NCBI GenBank assembly: GCA_020425485.1
Contig: JAGQRL010000274.1
Coordinates: forward strand, 1 to 6,661
DNA: 6,661 nucleotides
Reading direction: 5' to 3'
Source of the DNA: Rhodospirillaceae bacterium
GTDB taxonomy: Bacteria > Pseudomonadota > Alphaproteobacteria > DSM-16000 > Inquilinaceae
Below, one piece after another: positions 1 through 5,913 of this stretch (positions within the stretch are counted from its first letter, which is position 1; each line of letters begins with the position of its first letter). Both the position numbers and the translations under genes were made by a program. Under the pieces are notes generated by a model. It was not told where the DNA came from and searched no databases. It worked only from the letters and a program-made list of their open reading frames with translations.

Positions 1-457
1 GCGTCTCCTCGGTGGAGATGGCGAATCGGGTGCGGTCGATCAGCAGGCGCAGGTCGCCCGGCGCCAAGCTGAAGCGCGTGGGCATCTCGCCCTCGCTCAT
101 GGAGGGGAAGTCCTCCACCGGCAGGCTGCCCAGCCGGAAGCGCGAACGCCCGGCGGACAACTGCAGCGCCTGGCCTTCGCCGGTGCCGTCGATCTCCACC
201 TGGGCGCCGTCGGGCAGCTTGCGGGCGATCTCGTACAGCACATGGGCGGGGGCGGTGGCGGCTCCCGGCACCGCCACGTCGGCGGCGACCGATTCGACAA
301 TCTCCATGTCCATGTCTGTGGCGGTCAGACGCAGCACGCCCGGTTCGGCGCGCAACAGCACGTTGGACAGGATCGGAATGGTGGTGCGCCGCTCGACCAC
401 GCTCTGCACATGGCTTAAGGTCTTCAGGAGATTGGCGCGCTCAATGGTCAGCTTCAT
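1..457 (-). CDS. dnaN: DNA polymerase III beta subunit (sliding clamp), N-terminal part, runs off left edge
   Basis: This gene encodes the ring-shaped clamp that tethers DNA polymerase III to DNA. Only the first 152 codons are present, out of about 370 usual for the family; the 3' part lies beyond position 1. The ATG is at 455-457. The product begins MKLTIERANLLKTLSHVQSV and continues with VERRTTIPILSNVLLRAE, the conserved opening of DnaN. Further on come TATDMDMEIVES (residues 45-56), RSRFRLGSLPVEDFP (about 104-118) and DRTRFAISTEET (141-152). The visible part therefore covers clamp domain 1 and the first residues of domain 2. No strong Shine-Dalgarno sequence is visible; a GAAG lies about 14-17 nt upstream. 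No dnaA sits immediately upstream; the neighbour there is a divergent antiporter gene. Identification rests on recognising family sequence and is very secure; what follows dnaN cannot be seen. Confidence 0.96.
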   Translation of the reverse strand, partial: MKLTIERANLLKTLSHVQSVVERRTTIPILSNVLLRAEPGVLRLTATDMDMEIVESVAADVAVPGAATAPAHVLYEIARKLPDGAQVEIDGTGEGQALQLSAGRSRFRLGSLPVEDFPSMSEGEMPTRFSLAPGDLRLLIDRTRFAISTEET

Positions 458-535
458 GGCGAATTGGGTGTCTTCGGTCGGGCTGGTTGCACAAATTGCA
501 GCGGCAGGCCTGTTCCATGCTGGCCTTGGCGCACC

Positions 536-563
536 ATAGTGCCGCGGCAGGGCCGCGCACTAT
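536..563. repeat. inverted repeat in the dnaN/antiporter divergent spacer
   Basis: The arms are ATAGTGC-C-GCGGC (536-548) and GCCGC-GCACTAT (552-563). They form twelve base pairs interrupted by a single bulged C at 543 and are separated by only three bases (AGG). It sits about 80 bp from the dnaN start and about 100 bp from the antiporter start. No T-run follows on either strand, and a terminator between two divergent starts would make little sense. An operator for a dimeric regulator or a leader-RNA hairpin is more plausible. The symmetry is directly visible; the role is unknown. Confidence 0.6.
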
Positions 564-586
564 AGCCGAAACACCTAAACTGCCGA
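559..586 (-). promoter_or_regulatory. candidate sigma-70-type promoter for dnaN
   Basis: On the minus strand a TATAGT hexamer (559-564, five of six matches to TATAAT) lies 16 nt downstream of TCGGCA (581-586, four of six matches to TTGACA). It points toward dnaN and would give a 5' leader of about 95 nt. The -10 box overlaps one arm of the inverted repeat at 536-563. The -35 match is modest and the assignment is inference only. Confidence 0.3.
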
Positions 587-649
587 ATGTCTTTTTGCGG
601 CGCGCCAGGCGGCGGACGCTGAGCGCCCGTCAATGCGGCCGATGCCGGC

Positions 650-654
650 GGAGG
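650..654 (+). promoter_or_regulatory. ribosome binding site of the antiporter gene
   Basis: A perfect GGAGG lies 10 nt before the ATG at 665. It supports that start over the nearby out-of-frame ATG at 655, which overlaps the Shine-Dalgarno region. Confidence 0.75.
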
Positions 655-664
655 ATGGCGTCCG

Positions 665-2359
665 ATGGAAGTGAGCGTGTTCCTGCAGGCTCTACTGGTA
701 CTGGCGGTGGTTGTGGTGATGCCGCTGGTCGAGCGCCTCCGGATCAATGCCGTGGTGGGTTATCTGGCCGTGGGCATGGCCATCGGCCCCAACGGCGCCG
801 GCATGATCCACGAGCTGGACGGCGCCATCGAGCTGGCCGAATTCGGCATCGTCTTCCTGCTGTTCACCCTCGGGCTTGAGCTTTCGGTCGACCGGCTGAA
901 GGCGATGCGCCACGACATTTTCGGGCTCGGCACCGCCCAGGTGCTGTGCTGCGGGGTGGCGGTGGCGCTGGCCGCCTGGGCCATCGGCTTTCCGCCGACC
1001 ACGGCGCTGATCCTGGGGGCGGCACTGGCCATGTCCTCCACCGCGGTGGTGGCCCAGATCCTCACCGACGAGGGCGAGATGGTGACGCGACTCGGCCGAG
1101 TCGCTTTTGCCGTGCTGCTGTTCCAGGACATCGCCGTGGCGCCGATCCTGGCCATGGTGCCGCTGGTGGGCGAAGGGGCGGAGCTGGGCTCGGTGCTGGG
1201 GGCGGCCCTGATGCGGGCCGTGCTGGGCGTTGGCGCGGTGCTGCTGATCGGCCGCTATGTCACGCCGCACCTGTTCCGCCTGGCCGCCCGCACCCGCCGG
1301 CGCGAGGTGTTCGTGGCCCTGGTGATCTTCACGGCACTCGGCACCGGCTACCTGACCTCCGAGGCCGGGCTTTCCATGGCTTTGGGCGCCTTCCTGTCCG
1401 GCGTGGTGCTGGCGGGCTGCGTGTTCCGCCACCAGATCGAAGCCGATATCGAGCCGTTCAAGGGCATCCTGCTCGGCCTGTTCTTCATGACCATCGGCAT
1501 GATCCTGTCGCCCGACGTGCTGGCGATGCAGTGGGGCACGATCGCCTGGATGGTGATCGGCCTGGTGGCCATCAAGGCGATCATCATCCTGGCGCTGTGC
1601 CGGCTGTTCAAGGTGGGGCTGTCGATCGCCATCCGCATCGCCCTGCTGCTGTCGACCGGCGGCGAGTTCGCCTTCGTCATCGTCGGCCTGGCCTTGGCCA
1701 ACGGCCTGCTGCCCAACCTGGTGGCTCAGACCATGATCGCCACGGTGGCCGCCAGCATGGCGCTGACGCCGCTGCTGGCCTGGACCGGGCGGCGGGCGCA
1801 GCACTGGCTGGACCGCCGCATCGCCAGCCGCACCGATCCGCTGGACGAGGAAAGCCGCGGCCTCCGGGACCATGTGGTGATCCTCGGCTTCGGCCGCGTC
1901 GGCCAGACGGTGGCGCGCCTGCTGAAGGGGCTGGACGTGCCCTATCTGGCGCTGGAACTCGATCACCGCGCGGTGGCCGAGCTGCGGGCGGCCGGGTCCA
2001 ACGTGCTCTACGGCAACGCCGCCCAGATCGGGGTGCTGCGCAAGGCCGGCATCGGCCGCGCCCGCATGGTGGTGGTGACCATCGACCAGCCGTCGCGCGT
2101 CAGCCGCATCCTCACCATGCTGCGCAACGAATACCCCGGCCTGGAGGTGATCGTGCGCGCCCACGACAACGCCCAGGCGCGCGCCCTGGAACTGGCCGGT
2201 GCCACCCGTGCCGTCCCGGAAACGCTGGAAGCGAGCTTGCAGCTCGGCCGCTCCATCCTGACGACCATCGGCATGCCCATCGACGATGTGCGTCAGATCA
2301 TCCAGCGCGTGCGCTCCGAGCACTACGAGCGCCTGGAGCCCACCGGCGGCGCGCCGTGA
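665..2359 (+). CDS. CPA2-family monovalent cation:proton antiporter, KefB/KefC-type, with RCK (TrkA-N) domain
   Basis: This 564-residue inner-membrane protein probably exchanges K+ or Na+ for H+. Residues 1 to about 375 form roughly 12-13 hydrophobic segments of a Na+/H+ exchanger domain. Family landmarks are INAVVGYLAVGMAIGPNG (27-44), AMSSTAVVAQIL (122-133), the LFQD ion-site motif (Asp155), the KefC-like regulatory loop HQIEADIEPFKGILLG (256-271) and STGGEFAFV (330-338). Residues about 402-520 form a Rossmann-type RCK domain with the GFGRVG dinucleotide-binding loop (408-413) and an acidic strand end (LELDH, 430-434). The usual YGDA is YGNA here (449-452). Only about 45 residues follow, so there is no TrkA-C domain. 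No KefF/KefG-like partner gene is adjacent, so glutathione gating cannot be assumed. The length is a little shorter than E. coli KefB or KefC (about 600-620). Family assignment is secure; the exact ion and the symbol are not. Confidence 0.92.
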   Translation: MEVSVFLQALLVLAVVVVMPLVERLRINAVVGYLAVGMAIGPNGAGMIHELDGAIELAEFGIVFLLFTLGLELSVDRLKAMRHDIFGLGTAQVLCCGVAVALAAWAIGFPPTTALILGAALAMSSTAVVAQILTDEGEMVTRLGRVAFAVLLFQDIAVAPILAMVPLVGEGAELGSVLGAALMRAVLGVGAVLLIGRYVTPHLFRLAARTRRREVFVALVIFTALGTGYLTSEAGLSMALGAFLSGVVLAGCVFRHQIEADIEPFKGILLGLFFMTIGMILSPDVLAMQWGTIAWMVIGLVAIKAIIILALCRLFKVGLSIAIRIALLLSTGGEFAFVIVGLALANGLLPNLVAQTMIATVAASMALTPLLAWTGRRAQHWLDRRIASRTDPLDEESRGLRDHVVILGFGRVGQTVARLLKGLDVPYLALELDHRAVAELRAAGSNVLYGNAAQIGVLRKAGIGRARMVVVTIDQPSRVSRILTMLRNEYPGLEVIVRAHDNAQARALELAGATRAVPETLEASLQLGRSILTTIGMPIDDVRQIIQRVRSEHYERLEPTGGAP

Positions 2360-2366
2360 GGGAAGG

Positions 2367-2400
2367 GAGCGGCCGTTGCCGCAATCGGCCTGAACCGCTC
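2367..2400. terminator. hairpin in the convergent spacer, possible bidirectional terminator
   Basis: The 40-bp gap between the converging antiporter and folC genes contains GAGCGG (2367-2372) complementary to CCGCTC (2395-2400). A nested, imperfect pairing joins GGCCGTT (2371-2377) with AATCGGCC (2383-2390) and competes for some of the same bases. No T-run follows on either strand, so an intrinsic terminator of the classical type is not shown. Position alone makes transcription termination plausible. Confidence 0.35.
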
Positions 2401-3731
2401 TACCCGTTCTCCGCCAGCACCGCGCCGGCGAGGTAGAGCGAGCCGGTGATCAGCACCCGGCCGGGGCCGGCAAGGCCCGCCGAGAGGGCCACGGCTTCGG
2501 CGACGCTGCCCACCGTTTCCACCCGGGCGATGCCGGCCGCGCGCGCATGGTCGGCCAGGGCGGCCACCGGGAAGCTCGCCTCCTGGGCGGGGATGTGCAG
2601 CACCGCGATGGCATCGGCGTGGCGCGCCAGGGGGCTGAGGAAGGCCGTGGGCTCCTTGCTTTCCAGCATGCCCACCACCAGCAGCAGCGGCCGCAGCGGT
2701 GCCGCCTCCAGCCAGGCGGCGAGGGCTTCGCCGGCGCTGTCGTTATGGCCGCCGTCGAGCCACACCTCCCAGCCGGGTGCGGCGGCACTGACCGCCGGGC
2801 CGTGGGAAAGGCGCTGCAACCGCCCCGGCCACACCGCCTGGGCCAGCCCGGCGCGGATCGCGCCATCGCCGCAAGGGCCGAGCACGCAGTCGGCGCACAG
2901 CACGGCTGTGGCGGCGTTGTCGAGCTGGTGGCGGCCGGGCAGCACCGGTGCGGCAAAGGTGCGGGCGCTGCCCCCAGCGGTGAGGCGGAAGCCATCGGCC
3001 AGCGGATCGACCGTCCAGTCGCGGCCATGGATGCGGCCGTCCGCACCGGTGCGGGCCACCGCTTCGGCCAGCGTGCGGCGCACCTCGGCATCCGGCTGGG
3101 GGCCGATCACCGCCGGCACGCCCGCCTTCAGGATGCCCGCCTTCTCGCCGGCGATGGCCGCCAGCGTGTCCCCCAGGAACTGCATGTGGTCCATGGAGAT
3201 GCGGGTGATCGCGGTGGCCACCGGCCGTTCGATCACGTTGGTGGCGTCCAGCCGTCCGCCCAGCCCCACTTCCAGCACCAGCATGTCGGCCGGCACCTCG
3301 GCGAAGGCCAGGAAGGCGGCACAGGTGGTGACCTCGAAAAAGGTGATGGGCTGGCCGCCGTTCACCTGTTCGCAGCGGTCCAGCACGTCGGCCAGGGCGT
3401 CGTCGCCGATGGCCGCCCCCGCCAGCCCGATGCGCTCGTTGAAGCGCACCAGGTGCGGGGAGGTGTACGTGTGTACGTGCAGGCCCGCGGCCCCCAGCAT
3501 GGCCTTGAGGAAAGCCACGGTGGAGCCCTTGCCGTTGGTGCCCGCCACATGGATCACCGGCGGCAGCTTCAGGTGTGGATTGCCAAGCTCGCCGAGCAGC
3601 CGATACATGCGGCCGAGCGACAGGTCGATCTTCTTGGGGTGGAGCGCCATCAGGCGCTGCAAGGCCCGGTCGATCGCCGGGCTCGGCAGCGGTGCCTCGG
3701 GCGGCGCCTCGGCGGCGGGAAAGGCGGTCAC
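2400..3731 (-). CDS. folC: bifunctional dihydrofolate synthase / folylpolyglutamate synthase
   Basis: FolC joins L-glutamate to dihydropteroate to make dihydrofolate, then adds further glutamates to reduced folates, using ATP; it is cytosolic. The 443-residue length is normal. Mur-ligase-type motifs appear in order: HPKKIDLSLGR (31-41), the P-loop GTNGKGS (64-70), TSPHLVRFNERI (90-101), EVGLGGRLDATN (154-165), DHMQFLGDT (181-189), GEKAGI with the conserved Lys197 (195-200), PGRHQLDNAATA (265-276), WPGRLQ (301-306) and LDGGHN (325-330). No key motif is missing. The start is a GTG 8 nt after the accD stop, without a clear Shine-Dalgarno, suggesting expression coupled to accD. The next in-frame Met (codon 28) would remove residues just before the conserved block, so GTG is preferred. 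The first 18 residues are an Ala/Pro/Glu-rich leader of low complexity. Confidence 0.95.
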   Translation of the reverse strand: MTAFPAAEAPPEAPLPSPAIDRALQRLMALHPKKIDLSLGRMYRLLGELGNPHLKLPPVIHVAGTNGKGSTVAFLKAMLGAAGLHVHTYTSPHLVRFNERIGLAGAAIGDDALADVLDRCEQVNGGQPITFFEVTTCAAFLAFAEVPADMLVLEVGLGGRLDATNVIERPVATAITRISMDHMQFLGDTLAAIAGEKAGILKAGVPAVIGPQPDAEVRRTLAEAVARTGADGRIHGRDWTVDPLADGFRLTAGGSARTFAAPVLPGRHQLDNAATAVLCADCVLGPCGDGAIRAGLAQAVWPGRLQRLSHGPAVSAAAPGWEVWLDGGHNDSAGEALAAWLEAAPLRPLLLVVGMLESKEPTAFLSPLARHADAIAVLHIPAQEASFPVAALADHARAAGIARVETVGSVAEAVALSAGLAGPGRVLITGSLYLAGAVLAENG

Positions 3732-3739
3732 GTGGGGGT

Positions 3740-4885
3740 CTACTCGGCCGGCGTTCCGCTCAGCCGCGGACCGTGATGGAGGTCGGGCTCCGGTTCGCGC
3801 TCCCGCTCACGCTCTCGGTCACGCTCGCGGTAACGCGTCAGGTCCACATGGGGGGCCAGCTCGGCAGCCGGTGGGATGGAGCGCTCCGCTTCCGGCTCGG
3901 CGGCTTCCATGGCCGCCACCCCGGCGTTTTCGATCAGCCGCTCCGGTGCCGTTTCGGCCATGGCCTCGCCGACCGCTGCCGCATCGGCGCCCTCGCCATT
4001 GCCGTTCTCCGTCGCTTCGGCGGTGACTTCCTCCACCACCGGCCGACGCAGCAGGTCGAGCACCTGGACCAGGCGGCCGCGCAGCTCGCGCCGGTGCACC
4101 ACCATGTCCACCATGCCGTGGTCGCGCAGGTATTCGGCCCGCTGGAAGCCGTCCGGCAGGGTCTGGCGGATGGTTTCCTCGATCACCCGCGCGCCGGCAA
4201 AGCCGATGCGGGCGCCCGGCTCGGCGATGTGCAGATCGCCCAGCATGGCGAAGGAGGCGGTCACGCCGCCCGTGGTCGGGTCGGTCAGCAGCACGATGTA
4301 GGGCAGGCCGGCTTCGCGCACCCGCTGCACCGCGATCACCGTGCGCGGCATCTGCATCAGCGAGAGGATGCCTTCCTGCATGCGCGCACCGCCGGTGGAC
4401 GGAATGGCGATGAACGCCGCGTCCTTCAGCACCGCCAGATTGCCGGCCTGGCAGAAGCCCTCGCCCACGGCCAGGCCCATGGAGCCGCCCATGAACTCGA
4501 AATCGAGGGCGGCCGCCACCACGCGCAGCCCGCCGATGGTGCCGCTGGCCACCAGGATGGCATCGGACCGGCCGGTCTTGTTCTGGGCTTCGCGCAGGCG
4601 CTCGGTATAGCGGCGCGAATCGCGGAAGCGCAGCGGATCCACCGCCACCTTGGGCGGTTCCGACAGATCGTAGGTGCCGCCATCGAACAGCAGCGCCAGG
4701 CGATCGCGCACCGGCAGCCGCATGTGGTGGTTGCATTCCGGGCACACCTGCAGGTTCGCCGTCAGGTCCCGGTGGAACACCATGGCCTCGCAGCCGGGGC
4801 ACTTGACCCACAGGGTGTCCCGCGTGTCCGACGGCGCCACCAGGGCGCGGATCTTCGGGCGGACGAAATTGGTCAGCCAGTTCAC
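3740..4885 (-). CDS. accD: acetyl-CoA carboxylase carboxyltransferase subunit beta, with long charged C-terminal tail
   Basis: AccD pairs with AccA to move the carboxyl group from carboxybiotin to acetyl-CoA, giving malonyl-CoA for fatty-acid synthesis. The 381-residue product starts with a GTG at 4883-4885, giving MNWLTNFVRPKIRALV, a typical alphaproteobacterial AccD start, with GAGAGGGG 10 nt upstream. A zinc finger has Cys29, Cys32, Cys48 and Cys51. The crotonase-like carboxyltransferase core includes GGARMQEG (165-172), TDPTTGGVTASFAMLGD (201-217), IGFAGARVIEETIRQTLP (227-244) and HGMVDMVVHRRELRG (256-270). The core ends near residue 281. About 100 further residues are Ala/Glu-rich and then contain RERDREREREREPEPD; E. 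coli AccD (304 residues) has no comparable tail. An in-frame ATG at 4975 would add 30 residues unlike the family. Identity is secure; the tail's role is unknown. Confidence 0.95.
   Translation of the reverse strand: MNWLTNFVRPKIRALVAPSDTRDTLWVKCPGCEAMVFHRDLTANLQVCPECNHHMRLPVRDRLALLFDGGTYDLSEPPKVAVDPLRFRDSRRYTERLREAQNKTGRSDAILVASGTIGGLRVVAAALDFEFMGGSMGLAVGEGFCQAGNLAVLKDAAFIAIPSTGGARMQEGILSLMQMPRTVIAVQRVREAGLPYIVLLTDPTTGGVTASFAMLGDLHIAEPGARIGFAGARVIEETIRQTLPDGFQRAEYLRDHGMVDMVVHRRELRGRLVQVLDLLRRPVVEEVTAEATENGNGEGADAAAVGEAMAETAPERLIENAGVAAMEAAEPEAERSIPPAAELAPHVDLTRYRERDREREREREPEPDLHHGPRLSGTPAE
3782..3835 (-). repeat. Arg-Glu codon repeat in the accD tail
   Basis: Residues 351-368 of AccD run RYRERDREREREREPEPD, encoded by a degenerate run of CGN-GAG-type codons. 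The plus strand shows it as repeated CGCTC-like units. Codon choice varies between units, so it is not a fresh perfect microsatellite. It produces a strongly charged, probably disordered or helical segment 13 residues before the stop. Confidence 0.7.
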
Positions 4886-4895
4886 GGCGTGCTTG

Positions 4896-4903
4896 CCCCT
4901 CTC
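4896..4903 (-). promoter_or_regulatory. ribosome binding site deciding the accD GTG start
   Basis: On the minus strand GAGAGGGG ends 10 nt before the GTG at 4883-4885. Together with the conserved protein start at that codon, it argues against the upstream in-frame ATG at 4975. Confidence 0.6.
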
Positions 4904-4926
4904 ATGGCGTACCCGAGCTGGTGCTG

Positions 4927-4939
4927 CCCCGCTTCGGGG
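4927..4939. repeat. small hairpin in the accD leader
   Basis: CCCCG (4927-4931) and CGGGG (4935-4939) are separated by three bases. The hairpin lies about 40 nt upstream of the accD start. No T-run follows on the minus strand. It could be a leader-RNA hairpin or chance in GC-rich DNA. Confidence 0.35.
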
Positions 4940-4977
4940 TTCTGGGCCATACGTACGCACCGGCCCGCACACCATGC

Positions 4978-5006
4978 ATACATGACCCTGACAGCCGAAG
5001 GGTCAA
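4978..5006 (-). promoter_or_regulatory. candidate internal promoter for accD-folC
   Basis: On the minus strand TTGACC (5001-5006) matches five of six bases of the -35 consensus TTGACA. At 17 nt spacing the -10 position (4978-4983) reads ATGTAT, a poor match; shifting by one gives TGTATG, also poor. The element lies in the 146-bp gap between trpA and accD, the only sizeable gap in the leftward gene set. Loose -10 boxes are common in alphaproteobacteria, but this remains a candidate. Confidence 0.3.
4983..5005. repeat. 7-bp inverted repeat between trpA and accD
   Basis: TGACCCT (4983-4989) and AGGGTCA (4999-5005) are perfect inverted copies separated by nine bases. The repeat lies 27 bp beyond the trpA stop and about 100 bp before accD. 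It overlaps the TTGACC box of the promoter candidate. It may be an operator or an RNA hairpin ending or attenuating the trpBA transcript; no T-run follows on the minus strand, which weakens the terminator reading. Confidence 0.5.
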
Positions 5007-5031
5007 GCCACAACGCCGCATCGCCGGGTAC

Positions 5032-5913
5032 CTACCCCTGCCGGGCACCATGCACGCCATCGGCCAGTTGGCGCGCGAAGCCGGCGATGGGATCGACCAG
5101 GCCGGCGGTGCCGCCGGTGGGCTGCTCGGCCCAGCGGGCGATGCGGTCGACGATGGCGGACCCCACCACGGCCGCATCTGCAAAACGCGCGATCTCGGCC
5201 GCTTGTTCCGGGGTTCTGATGCCGAATCCGACGGCGATCGGCAGATCGGTGGAACGGCGCAGGCGGGCCACGGCACCGGACACCACCTCGGCATTGGCCG
5301 AGCGCGTGCCGGTGATGCCGGCGATGGCGACGTAGTAGAGAAAGCCCGAGGAATGCTCCAGCACCTTGGGCAGGCGCCGGTCGTCGGTGGTCGGCGTGGC
5401 CAGGCGCACGAAATGCAGGCCGGCGTCCAAGGCCGGGCCGCACAGCTCCTCGTCCTCTTCCGGCGGCAGGTCGACGACGATCACCCCGTCCACCCCGGCG
5501 GCCAGCGCATCGGCGATGAAGCGGTCCGTGCCGTAGCGGTAGATGGGGTTGAAGTAGCCCATCAGGATGATCGGCGTATCGCCATCGCCGGCGCGGAACG
5601 CCCGCACCATGGCCAGCGTCTTGGGCAGCGTCATGCCGGCGGCGAGTGCGCGCTGGCTGGAGGCCTGGATCGCCGGTCCGTCGGCCATGGGATCGCTGAA
5701 GGGCATGCCCAGCTCGATCACGTCGGCCCCGGCCGCCGGCAGGGCGGCCAGCAGGGCGGCGGCACTCTCCGGGTCGGGATCGCCGGCGGTGATGAAGGTC
5801 ACCAGGCCGGCGCGGCCCTGGGCGCGCAGCGCGGCGAAGCGGCGGGCGATGCGGTCGGTAACCGGTGCCGGGATCGGCGTGGCGGTGGCGGTGGCGGCGG
5901 CGGTCTCGCTCAT
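5032..5913 (-). CDS. trpA: tryptophan synthase alpha subunit
   Basis: TrpA cleaves indole-3-glycerol phosphate to indole and glyceraldehyde-3-phosphate; indole passes through a tunnel to TrpB. The 293-residue product is a TIM barrel with [19 protein letters not shown] (65-83). This holds the catalytic Glu67 and Asp78, equivalent to Salmonella Glu49 and Asp60. Other landmarks are [13 protein letters not shown] (116-128), [11 protein letters not shown] (143-153), [14 protein letters not shown] (191-204) and the phosphate-site GFGI (229-232) and VVGSAIV (249-255). The ATG at 5911-5913 shares one base with the trpB stop (TGATG), and GAGGT lies 9 nt upstream, inside trpB. A GTG one codon earlier is a possible but less likely start. 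About 14 residues of Ala/Thr-rich sequence precede the conserved barrel. Length and catalytic residues are normal, so the subunit should be functional. Confidence 0.96.
   Translation of the reverse strand: MSETAAATATATPIPAPVTDRIARRFAALRAQGRAGLVTFITAGDPDPESAAALLAALPAAGADVIELGMPFSDPMADGPAIQASSQRALAAGMTLPKTLAMVRAFRAGDGDTPIILMGYFNPIYRYGTDRFIADALAAGVDGVIVVDLPPEEDEELCGPALDAGLHFVRLATPTTDDRRLPKVLEHSSGFLYYVAIAGITGTRSANAEVVSGAVARLRRSTDLPIAVGFGIRTPEQAAEIARFADAAVVGSAIVDRIARWAEQPTGGTAGLVDPIAGFARQLADGVHGARQG
5879..5896. repeat. hexanucleotide tandem repeat (GTGGCG x3) in the trpA 5' end
   Basis: Three perfect GTGGCG units are followed by one GCGGCG unit (5897-5902). On the coding strand they give the Ala-Thr run AAATATAT near the TrpA N-terminus. 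The unit is a multiple of three, so changes in copy number would keep the frame. Confidence 0.6.

Noticed and set aside
487..500. TTGCA direct repeat (487-491 and 496-500) as a regulator site
   Set aside because: Two five-base copies with no match to a recognised operator and no well-placed promoter partner; too short to claim.
12..539. Plus-strand open frame across the dnaN region
   Set aside because: It is antisense to dnaN, whose minus-strand product matches the sliding clamp through the whole visible part.
458..664. Possible replication origin next to dnaN
   Set aside because: No DnaA-box cluster or AT-rich unwinding region is visible, and the spacer is only 207 bp and GC-rich.
692..2323. 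Long open frame (543 codons) on the minus strand opposite the antiporter gene
   Set aside because: The translation is rich in His, Gln, Gly and Ala with no recognisable family, as expected for an antisense frame in high-GC DNA. The plus-strand gene is a clear CPA2 antiporter with an SD sequence.
946..2436. Long plus-strand open frame (496 codons) overlapping the antiporter in another frame
   Set aside because: Composition is Arg/Gly/Pro/His-rich and shows no domain; it is a frame shadow of the antiporter gene.
2446..4026. Plus-strand open frames opposite folC and accD, including ones at 2547-3776 and 3575-5335
   Set aside because: They lie antisense to genes with full sets of family motifs, and their translations are low-complexity Ala/Ser/Arg or Gly/His/Gln-rich sequence typical of GC-rich antisense frames.
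4886..4975. An upstream in-frame ATG at 4975 as the accD start
   Set aside because: It would add 30 residues unlike AccD. The GTG at 4883-4885 has an SD-like GAGAGGGG 10 nt away and gives the conserved MNWLTNF start.
4886..5031. A Trp-codon leader peptide or attenuator in the trpA-accD gap
   Set aside because: I found no short frame with an SD and clustered Trp codons, and the location downstream of trpA does not fit a trp attenuator.
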